Shown piece by piece: positions 23,284 through 32,972 of a stretch of 64,000 bases of DNA. The notes under the pieces are model-generated. The model did not search any database. It was given only the letters and a program-made list of their open reading frames with translations, and was not told where the DNA came from. The DNA comes from Trichoderma breve. Its lineage: Eukaryota > Ascomycota > Sordariomycetes > Hypocreales > Hypocreaceae. The stretch's first letter is position 1; the number at the start of each line of letters is the position of its first letter. The stretch spans positions 3,100,001 to 3,164,000 of the forward strand of contig NC_079233.1 in assembly GCF_028502605.1 (NCBI RefSeq). Direction: 5' to 3'. The translations under genes and the position numbers were made by a program.

Positions 23284-24186
23284 AGCAGCAGCGGAGTTTT
23301 TGTCTTTTTGTTTCCCTTTATCATTTATTTTACAGAGATGGATAGATAGACCCTCATCATCATCGTCATCGTCATCGTCATCACCACCAATTCGTAGCGT
23401 TCACCTCATGCCAAACACATACCTTAGGTACAATAGATGCAATACACACACATGTATTCATTCAAGCAAACAAAATAAATAAAATTCAACTTAAATGACT
23501 AACTCATCCCAGCCTATACCCTTTTTTCACATGCATCGGCGAGGCCCCGGGTTGAAAATGCTCACATACTGTATCAATTGTATATCCCGGGATTACTCCG
23601 CTGCTTTGAGCTACTTGCCAAGGTGGGGCTTCGCACACCTCGCAATTGCCTCCCGGACTCCGAGGCCGTCAACGGAGAAGAGGTGGGAAATTTTTATAGA
23701 CCGGATTACTGGGGATCCGCTTCTGGATATCTAGACTGTGCCGGCCGCGATCAAACATCTCAGAAAAAGCACGCCCTCTCTCTCTCGACCTGCCCGCAAG
23801 TTGCCTCCAATGCTCTCGAGCTGCCATTGATCCGCCTGTGCTTGTGCTTCAGCTTCTGCTTGCGATCGACTCCGCGCCATCTTGCCTCACCCTCGACGGG
23901 AACACAATCAGCTCTCCAGCATCTCATCTCATCTTCTCGCCTTTCTAGCCGCGGCTGCTTCGCCCGCACTCACGCACGCTTTTAGTTGCGAATCCTCAGC
24001 GCCGACCGCCCGACCGACCGCCAGCCTCTCTTCTCTCTTCCGTCTCTCGCCCTTCGCCCTCGCCTCTCGACGAATCCCCGACAGTAATAACGCTTGGCCG
24101 TCGTGCTGCCTCAGCACGCTTCATCTGCCAACCTGGCTGCCATCAATTCAAAGACTTTTGGCGCAGCTTCTGACGCTGTGGCCGAG
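23284..24186. other. Intergenic region between P58 and mitoferrin
   Basis: P58 3' UTR region, then the mitoferrin promoter and leader, which is C/T rich from about 23760. No gene seen. Confidence 0.6.
23353..23388. repeat. CATCATCGTC simple repeat
   Basis: Imperfect triplet repeat (CAT/CGT) in the likely 3' UTR of the P58 gene. Confidence 0.8.
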
Positions 24187-25752
24187 ATGGCCCAGCCGCC
24201 AAGTGGCAAGCCTGTGGAGGAGGATGAGGAGTACGAGTGAGCAACCACCACCCATGTCCATGGCGATGCTTATTCTTTTTTGTGGTTTTTTTTTTCTTTT
24301 CTTTTTTTTTCTTGTGTGCGCTCGCAATGCGCGACAAAGTTTAAAAAATCGAGAGGGAAAAGAAGAAGCCGGATTTGTGAACAATTTTGTACTGACTGTT
24401 TCTGCGCTTAGCTATGAATCCCTTCCACCAAACTTCTCGCTACTGCAGAACATGGCTGCAGGAGCATTTGCTGGGATTGCTGTGAGTGACTGATCGACTT
24501 GCTGCCAGCCAGCCAGCCCTGGACATTGTGCTGACGAAGAACCATCCAGGAACACACCGTCATGTACCCCATTGATGCGATAAAGGTAAATGCCTTCTTG
24601 CCGAAAGCCTCTTCTTCCTTCAACCTCTAGTACTGACGCGGAACTTTGCGACGATAGACACGAATGCAAGTGCTACAACCGCATGGGACGATAACACACA
24701 ATAGCGTTCTACGGAATGCTTTCCAAATCGCGCGGACCGAAGGTGTTTTCAGCTTATGGCGCGGCATGTCTAGCGTTATTGTGGGAGCCGGTATGTTTCC
24801 CCCATGTTTGCAATTTTGCCGCAATTCTTTCTTTTCTTTCTCTTCTCTTCTTCTTCTTCTTCCTTGTAGCTAACTCGGTTCTTGCTTAGGTCCTGCCCAC
24901 GCTGTTTACTTTGCGACCTACGAAGCCGTCAAACATGCCATGGGCGGCAACCAAGTCGGCGTCCACCACCCTCTTGCTGCCGGTGAGCTTCGCTTTTACT
25001 CAAATCCCCAAGTGTACCCTGTCCATGGCTAACCCAATGCATTGTAGCCACAAGCGGTGCCGCAGCTACAATCGCCAGCGATGCTTTCATGAACCCATTC
25101 GATGGTATGTCGTCGTGCTATTTGCCCTAGGTATATAGGAGTGAGCGTGAATGCTAACGTCAATTCCCCTCCAGTCATCAAGCAGCGTATGCAGATGCAA
25201 GAGTCTCGAAAGATGTATCGCTCCATGGTCGACTGCGCCAAGTACGTCTACCGAAACGAAGGCCTCGGCGCCTTCTACATCTCTTACCCGACCACACTGT
25301 CCATGACCGTCCCCTTCACGGCCCTGCAGTTCCTCGCCTACGAATCCATCTCCACCACAATGAACCCGCAGAAGGCATATGACCCCGTCACGCACTGTCT
25401 CGCCGGAGCCGTTGCCGGTGGCTTTGCCGCTGGTCTCACCACCCCCATGGACGTCATCAAGACTATCCTACAAACAAGAGGCACATCCTCGGATCCGCAA
25501 GTTCGGAACGTCAGCGGCTTCTTGGACGGCTGCAAGCTGCTGTATAGAAGGGAGGGCTTCAGAGGCTTCTTCAAGGGAGTCAGGCCCAGGGTTGTCACAA
25601 CAATGCCCAGCACTGCTATTTGCTGGTCTGCTTATGAATTTTCCAAGTAAGTTGAGCTCTCTCTCTCTTCCTTTATGAAGATGATATCCGGTATGCTAAC
25701 ATAGGTTTTCTTTTGCAGAGCGTACTTCATTAAAAGAAACGATGGCTTGTAA
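24187..25752 (+). CDS. MRS4: Mitoferrin, MRS3/MRS4-type mitochondrial iron carrier
   Basis: Mitochondrial carrier family protein that moves iron across the inner membrane for heme and Fe-S cluster synthesis. Eight exons: 24187-24236, 24412-24481, 24550-24585, 24658-24790, 24890-24982, 25048-25104, 25175-25646 and 25719-25752, giving 314 aa. Three repeats of about 100 residues carry the carrier signature, seen as PIDAIKTRMQ, PFDVIKQRMQMQ and PMDVIKTILQTRG. The closest match in features is Mrs3/4: NMAAGAFAGIAEHTVMYPID at the start and FKGVRPRVVTTMPSTAICWSAYEF at the end. Exon 3 is only 36 nt and codes the first signature. Orthology to Mrs3/4 rather than another carrier is inferred from these segments. 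Confidence 0.93.
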
Positions 25753-25992
25753 AGAATATTTTTGCAATATATAGTAATTATAGAGATTATACAGAGCAAT
25801 AAGCTATAAGCTATAATTACTCATTTCTATTCCACAAAAAAAAGGTAGTAAATAGATCATGGTCAAATACATTCTGTGTAAAGCAATCAGGAAGGTTTAT
25901 TGGGTATGAAATGAGATGGAAAACAGAAGGGCTATTTAGTTATTTAAATTCCAGGTTTGCAGTCCAAGTCCAATACAGAGTTATTCCCATAA

Positions 25993-26181
25993 ATGCTGGC
26001 ACTGCTCAGTCATGACATTGACCATATGAAATGGCATTGGAGAGATCACTACAACCCTGAGAAGGAGTGGAATGATGGTGGCCACAAGACGCGAGGAATA
26101 CTCTCCGAGAGTTTCATTGAGGAGCACCCATCCGCAAGCTGGGGAAAGGTCAGACACGTGAGTGAAACGTTTGGCTATTAA
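25993..26181 (+). other. Orphan 62-codon open frame, doubtful gene
   Basis: The frame reads HDIDHMKWHWRDHYNPEKEW and ends VRHVSETFGY. Its composition (Trp, His, Lys, Glu rich, not low complexity) looks more protein-like than neighbouring spurious frames. GTGAGT at 26159-26164 could be a splice donor. I do not recognise a family. It could be an exon remnant of a decayed gene. Confidence 0.2.
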
Positions 26182-26358
26182 ACATGAAAGGAAACAAAGT
26201 CTAAAACCGTTAGTAGTAGCAGGTATTGGAGGGATATAGCTACTGTAGCAGATAGTAGAAGAAAGCAGCGATAGTAGCAGACACTTAAAGGATCAAGCAG
26301 GTATTAACAATGTGAGAGAATTGCTCGACTATCAAGCACGAAAGAAAGCAAGGTCTAA
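26175..26358. repeat. Direct repeat pair differing by transitions only
   Basis: Copies at 26175-26204 and 26329-26358 align over 30 nt without gaps. Their six differences are all C/T or A/G. Confidence 0.6.
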
Positions 26359-26409
26359 TTATTATGCCCTAATGCCTATTTATTCCCAATATGCAGTCGC
26401 TATAACTCC

Positions 26410-29173
26410 TTAAATTACTCCTCCTCCGCGACGATGCGGCTGTGTTTGCCGAAACTGATTAATCAATCCAAGAACACCAACATCTGGCTCTTTCGCGTGG
26501 GCTATGCTGCTGTTTTCCTTACTGATGCCCGGTGATGTCTGCCACATAGATTCCCCAAGCATAGCGCCTGCTTCGGAGCTCTCCCCTCCCTGCCCCTCTA
26601 CAGCATCGGCCTCAAAGGGCTCCTCGGGGATTTGGACCGCAGGATGAGGGTGTGTACCGCGTGACGGACGCGGTTTATATGGCCCTCTGCCTGCCACATT
26701 GGCGATCGAAGGCTGGTGGCGGGCATCCAATAACATAGATGCCATAGGGGATGGTTGCGTAATGCTATGCCCGCCTCTCGGGAATGCACCCAGCCCAGCT
26801 GTCCGGCTCCTGTTTCTTCCTGTCTCTATATGAGAGCCTTGCATATCGGCTGCCAGAGTGGGCGAATTCAGGTTGGGAAACGCAGGGGGAGGGTGGAATG
26901 GCTGCTGTGTCCCTGGAGGCAGGTGTCCAGGGATACCAGTCTTCGGGTTGATGACATAGTTATCAAGAAAACCATAATAAGACGCAGCCATCTTTCCATG
27001 TTTTGTTGCATAATAATCCTGGCGGACATCTTTGGCTACTCCCTGACGAGCGACGGGCTGGCCGGGTCCCCTCTTGAAGTCGAATTCGGCAAACGAGCAG
27101 ACGTAGCCCATGCCATCGACGTGTACCGTAAACTCCCGAAAGAAATCCACAATCTGGTCACTGCACTTAGGTAGTGACAGCAGTAGCAACAGGGGAGTAG
27201 TTATGATGCCTAAGATCTCTTCCAGAAAGATGACAACTTTCATCTTGTAAAGCTCCGAAAACTCCTGCTTAACTTCAAAGCTATGCAGTCTTCCCTGCCA
27301 GTGATCAGGCATATAGTGAGTATACTCAACAACGTTCCTCAAAGCATACTCCGGATCAAACACTTGCGTCTCTTCTGACACCATTCCACGGGTGATGGCC
27401 CAGATTCCTCCAAATATTCCCAGGTAAAACAAGGCGGTCCGGTCTTTTGTAATTTCAAATGATAGGAACAATTCCGAGTCGAGCAAAGTGCAAACTGCAA
27501 GAATGGCTGTAAGTGCGCCAGACATGAAGGCAATACTCTTCGCGATATCCTCTGTCATGCGTTTGGGAAACTGGTCAATGTATCGGGTTGCGAACGGAAA
27601 TGACATATGAAGTCTTTCGTAAAAGAGATGAGGAAGCTCGTTGAACTCGCGAAATTTCCACTCAGCAAGTGCGGTGTATTTACGTGCCGCAGCTAGCTTG
27701 GGGTCTTTTTGATACTCATTGTAATACGTGAAGAAATAGACGATAATGACGTATGCGAGGACAATCGGGGCAAAGATGAGATTCAGCAACCCAGCAAAGT
27801 AGAATCGCTGCTTCAACTTTTGACTCAAGACTCCTCTTCTTTCGGCACGTAAGAAATCTTGCTGTACTTGACCCAGTTCGTTGAATGCCATATCAAGGAT
27901 GCAGTAGTGGAGATACCACTCCATGGTCTTTGAAAACATCTGACGACCTCGCAAAAACGGGAACGGAAGCGACAAGTTTAGTATATCTTTGTTGATCATG
28001 GCGATGAGGTAGTTCTCCTTGCGCATCAGTCGATTGGCGATGTCGTGAGCATCGAGGCGCTCCTTAGACTGGCTACCAATGAAGCGTCGTATGTTTTGTG
28101 GCATATTAGCCGCTGTCCTAGGATTCTGATCTCGTAAAGCCATAATTCGACCAACAACGTCTTGCCAGGATATCGTCTGCATGTCCTGTTCCGGAATATC
28201 AAGAAGGACAACGAAGAATTCGCGGATATGAAGTAGACGGCGAATTTCGAAGAAGTACTGCACGGATTTCCATATGAAGAAGAATGAGTAAAGCCAGATG
28301 CCAAAATTCCATAGGCCAGACATCTTCTGGGTGCACTGAGGTACGACGACCTGCTTCAACGACTGACTGTGCGGCACCTTGCTGTAATCGACACATTGCG
28401 TCAGAAATGTGAGCAGGACAGCGACGAATAAAGTTTCTCTGCATTTTCATGTTAGCTCTACCATTCGATTTCAACCATTTTAAGAAGGGGGATAAAAGAA
28501 CACAGCTCCCTCCCTCTACCCCCCTCGAATGCACTTACAATAGTCTCAAGGCATTTGAACACATGATAGCCCACATTCCATCGCCCTCATAGTAATTGTA
28601 GACATCTCTCATGAAGCTATCGAGATTTGTAATGTTCGCCCATCTCCACAGAGCTGCATTCTTGCGGTCGAATGACGGCCCCGCGTTCACGAGAGATCCG
28701 AAAGATGGTGGTGGCGGTGGTGCCGTCGTCGTTGGTTGTGCGCTTGGTTTGGGGATCTCGTGTCTGGCTTCCTCGGTGGGTGGTCGCCACTGAGCTCGGC
28801 CGTGGCCTGATGAGGGCTCTGGGCTGCGGTAATGTTGTGCTTCTGTCTGATCGAGGGCTGGATTCGCCATGGCCTTGTTGGACTCGACGAGCAGCGAAGC
28901 GGGCACGTCTTCGTCACCGTCGTCATCGTGTTGTGGCCACCTCATCGGAGGGCCTCGGCTGCTCGCTCCTGGCGATACCACGCTGTGGGCATTGTTGCGT
29001 CGTGCGGCGGCAAGCGTGGGTGCAGGGATGCTGTCGAAGAGTCGGCTGGAGTCTCCGCGGGCAGGTCCTGCCTCAATATCATAGTCTGGCTCGTCGTCGT
29101 AGGATCGAAGCTGCTCGTAGAACGACCGGCCGCCTTGCGTAGACGCCGTGAGTCGTGAGAAGATCTTGGACAT
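26410..29173 (-). CDS. ATG9: Autophagy-related protein 9
   Basis: Lipid scramblase and multi-pass membrane protein that seeds and feeds the growing autophagosome membrane together with Atg2. Two exons: 29173-28539 and 28438-26410, giving 887 aa. The N-terminal 190 residues are disordered and Pro-rich. The ATG9 core starts with ALWRWANITNLDSFMRDVY and contains membrane segments such as LFVAVLLTFLTQCVDY (formed after the junction), GIWLYSFFFIWK, LIFAPIVLAYVIIVYFFTYY and FMSGALTAILAVCTLL. The block VVEYTHYMPDHWQGRLHS and the HVDGMGYVCSFAEFDF motif are family hallmarks. The C-terminal 190 residues are again disordered. The single intron (100 nt) sits at the first membrane segment. Confidence 0.97.
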
Positions 29174-30386
29174 GTCGAGGCTTATTCAGTTGGCTCGATG
29201 ACGCACTCGCAGTTGACCATGTTTTATGTGGAATCGCCGAATAAATAGAGAGAGAGAACAGGCCAGACTATGCACATATCAATGTATAGTAGGTGATGCT
29301 GAACGATGGTTGATGTTCTAAGTCAGCTGGTAATGACTGCCTAATGCTGGAGTCAGGTGGCTGTTGACGGCTGGTGGAAGCGTCACCGGGCGTGTACATA
29401 CCTAGAGCGTCCATTGTTGATCTAAGCGTGCAGGTCCCCAGATCTTAGCTCAAGGGAAGCTAGCTAGCTTTAGAAAGGTGGGGTCGCTGGACAACTGCCA
29501 CCATGTGTTGTACTTTGTTCTACCACCGATACTTTGTTCTATTACCACTACCTACTTTTGTTCAATAATGGCTTAGATTATTTGTTCCAGTATCACTACT
29601 CTGTTCTGGTATCGCTACTATGTTCTAGTTTCGCTCCTTTGTTCTAGTTTCGCTACTTCGTTCTGGTATCGTTGCTGTTTCAGGTAGATCCGCCAAATGT
29701 GAGACACGGAATGCTGTATAGCCACTTCTCATAATAAAAGATTGTAGTTAATCTCTGAATGTGTTGAGGAAGAGAGGGAGAGATGGCCGCTTCCTCACCC
29801 AGCTTGAATGTGGCTTCTACCTATCTCACTTCGGTTCTCATAAGCCAAGAGTTTACGGATTAGATAGCAAATGCCACAAATTACATATTTAGGTCTACGA
29901 GATTCGGGTTAACATTTAAATGTAGAGATAGACAAGAATTATTTACTTCTATATTACCCTTTTGCATTTTATTCTATCTATTCATTATCTGATATGGACT
30001 GAGCCTTGAACAAGCTGTTCTCTTCTACCTACATTAGGTGTTTAGACTCAGCTTTCTTCTGGCAACGGGTGTTTGGGTTTTCTTTACATCTATTGAGAAT
30101 CATAAACATTGCTTCTTTTGACTTTATTATTTATAAGTAATAATTATACAACCCTTGAAGAACTTGATTCTACAAATAGATTCAGTTTGACTCAGGCGTT
30201 CGTCTCCTTGGCAGCCCTGGGTATGCATACATGCTTCATTGCATCCCGTATCTATATTTTTTTTGGTTTTCTCACTACGCATGACCTATTGACTTGAGAG
30301 ACCGTCCAACGCCAGACCTTCAATTGACTTCAGCCCCTCTCGATTCAAAAGGCCACACCGGCTTCACACCACAACGACCTCCCGAC
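29174..30386. other. Intergenic region upstream of ATG9
   Basis: 1.2 kb covering the ATG9 promoter side and the 3' flank of LPD1. Contains a 19-bp minisatellite. The part at 29880-30260 is AT rich. No gene seen. Confidence 0.6.
29511..29672. repeat. 19-bp minisatellite
   Basis: Four clean tandem units at 29597-29615, 29616-29634, 29635-29653 and 29654-29672 with consensus TACTTTGTTCTRGTWTCGC, preceded by four more diverged copies from 29511. It lies about 340-500 nt upstream of the ATG9 start codon. Confidence 0.85.
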
Positions 30387-32164
30387 TTAGAAGTGGATGG
30401 CCTTGTCATAGGTGGCCATGGCAGCCTCCTTGAAAGCCTCGGCGAGCGTGGGGTGGGCGTGGCAGGTTCGGGCAATGTCCTCGCTGGATGCGCCGTACTC
30501 CAGGGCCAGGGTAGCCTCAGCAATCATCTCACCAGCGCCAGGTCCAACAATGTGGGCGCCGAGCAGGCGATCAGTCTCGGGATCGGCGAGGATCTTGACG
30601 AGACCCTCGGAGTCGAGGTTGGTCTTGGCTCGGGAGTTGGCGCTGAAGGGGAAAGTGCCGATCTTGTAGGGGATGTTCTGGGCCTTAAGGTCCTGCTCCG
30701 ACTGGCCAACCCAAGCGACCTCAGGGTGGGTGTACATGACGGACGGGATGCATCCGTAGTTGACGTGGCCGTGGCCCTTTGCGATGTACTCGACGACGGC
30801 AACAGCCTCCTCCTCGGCCTTGTGGGCAAGCATGGGTCCAAAGGTAACGTCACCAATGCAGCGGATGTGGGGGATCTTGGTTCGGTACTCCGAGTCGATG
30901 ATAACACGACCGCGCTCATCCGTCTCGAGGCCAATGTTCTCCAGGCCCAGACCCTGAGTGTAGGGTCTTCGTCCAATAGCGACCAAAACGACCTCAGAAT
31001 CAATCTGCAATGACATATCAGTACCCAGCTGCCGGGGCTGTCTAGTTATTGTTGGGTTCACTACTTACGCTCTCAGGCTTGCCGCCCTTGGCAGCATCGA
31101 CGTCGAGCTTGACGAGCTCGCTGCTGGTGTCGCCGCTGACGACCTTGGTGTTGAGCTTGAACTCGATGCCCTGCTTCTTGAGGATTCGCTGGGTGGCCTT
31201 GGAGATCTCGGTGTCCATACCGGGTCCACCGATCTGGCCGAGGAACTCGACAACGGTGACCTTGGCTCCCAGACGTGACCAAACGGAAGCCATCTCAAGA
31301 CCAATGATACCACCACCGATGACGGTCATTGTCTCTGGGACCTTTTGCAGGGCAATAGCGCCGGTGCTGGTGACGACGCGCTGCTCGTCGATGGTGAGGC
31401 CGGGGAAGGGAGTAGCTTCAGAGCCGGTGGCGATGAGAATGTTCTTGCCGCGGATGACGGACTCGCCGCCGTCGTTGAGTTCGACCTTGATTTCGTTCTC
31501 GTTGATGAAGGAGCCAGTGCCCTTGATGTACTCGGCGCCGTTCTTCTTCAGGAGGAACTCAACACCCTTGGTCAGGCCGGTGACGGCGGTTTCCTTGGCC
31601 TTCATGAAAGTCTCGAGGTTGAGCTTGACCTCTCCGACCTCGATACCGCGGTTTTTTGAGTCATGGAGAATCTGGTGGTACAGGTGGGAGTTGTTGAGCA
31701 GAGATTTTGAGGGAATGCAGCCAACGTTCAAGCAGGTACCGCCGAGGGTTCCACGCTTCTCAATGCAGGCCACCTAGACACAGAACACAGTCAGATTCCG
31801 AATATCACCAGCCGAGCAAATTTGGCAATGCCTCACCTTCAGGCCCTCCTGTCCGGCCTTGATGGCGGCCACATATCCGGCAACACCACCACCGATGATG
31901 ACCAGGTCCTTCTCCTCTATATCTCCGTGTTAGTACAGTATTCCGAGTCTGCCGTTTTTGGTTCTTTTTCGGGGCGACGAACCAGAAGCAGAGGCAAATC
32001 CTCGACTCCATCGTGACAGACTGAGCAGAGATGCGGGTTAGCCATGCGAGAGATTTTCCACTGCCAGAAACTGCAGCGGCGGGAGGGGAACTGGGCGCTC
32101 ACGTCAATTGCCTGCTGGGCAGCGCGCGGATGGCACTTCGGGGTATCAGGCGGCTAGCAATCAT
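30387..32164 (-). CDS. LPD1: Dihydrolipoyl dehydrogenase, mitochondrial
   Basis: E3 flavoprotein shared by the pyruvate, 2-oxoglutarate and branched-chain dehydrogenase complexes and glycine cleavage; it reoxidises dihydrolipoamide with NAD+. Five exons: 32164-32103, 32020-31983, 31916-31837, 31773-31069 and 31004-30387, giving 500 aa. The presequence ([20 protein letters not shown], rich in Arg) ends near GFASAS. The FAD site [12 protein letters not shown] is at 40-51. Redox cysteines C74 and C79 sit in [13 protein letters not shown]. The NAD site is [19 protein letters not shown]. The catalytic His-Glu pair is in [13 protein letters not shown] near the C-terminus. Exons 2 and 3 are 38 and 80 nt, so the presequence and FAD loop are split over three small exons, but all junctions agree with the family sequence. 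Confidence 0.97.
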
Positions 32165-32972
32165 GCTGGGCAGCCGTTGACAGGTGCTATGTGATGAATT
32201 GATGGGGGAAGAGAGTCGACGGTTGAAGGTCGAAAAGAAGTGTATCAGCTTTGAGCCTATAGCAAGGCCCGCCGGTTTTAGGGAAGCTCCATGCTTGATT
32301 ATGTGAACACGACTTGTGCACCGGGCGGGTACTCGAGGGGTACTGGCGGGGTACCTTTTCAAACTTCTGTCTGTGCGACAAGTGCCAGATGTGGAGGGCT
32401 GCGCGACTTCGGCCTCTCGCTCTTTTTTGCCCCTCGACAGGTCGTCACGAAGTACCTCCAAGTACCCTCCGGTCTAACGGCGCAAATCGGCTGGACTGGG
32501 ACATCTTCGCTTAGATGCGGGACGCCTCAGCTGTGCCTATAAAATTCCCAAGTTTGCAACAAGATGCTAACTATCTCTGTACAGTAAATCCGCCCAGCAA
32601 GAGACGAGGCTGTCACGAGGCATCAGTGGCCACCCGTGGACAGGCTGTCGGGTACTCGCATTTGATAATGATCATTTCCCAGGGGCGGATTGCCACTACG
32701 AGTACAAGAGGACGACACAGACGGGGCGAAATGATGACCAATTTAGTCGCGGACATTCGTTCCTAGTAGTTTTCGTTGAAGCATCATGGATCCTCGGCAA
32801 TCGGGTCGCGCCCCTTTCGCCAGAGATTCTACGCCACCACTGCCTATAAAGATGTATGTATATGTATATATGTATGTATATCTACTTTTGCCCCTTTATT
32901 AAGAATCGACAAGAACAAAGACAAGGGGCGTAAAGATGTAAGACAGAAGGGTATCTCTCAAGATCCCCCCAA
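32165..32972. other. Intergenic region between LPD1 and SGD1
   Basis: LPD1 promoter and SGD1 3' flank; both genes are on the minus strand. No gene seen. Confidence 0.6.

Larger units (their letters stand above)
25753..26409. other. Intergenic region between mitoferrin and ATG9
   Basis: Convergent gap of 657 nt. It holds a short ORF of uncertain nature (25993-26181) and a repeat pair (26175-26204 and 26329-26358). Confidence 0.6.

Noticed and set aside
29597..29672. CRISPR-like array
   Set aside because: Units follow each other directly without spacers, and the genome is eukaryotic.
31049..31777. 242-codon frame opposite LPD1
   Set aside because: Exact antisense shadow of the LPD1 exon 4, whose protein sequence is unmistakable.
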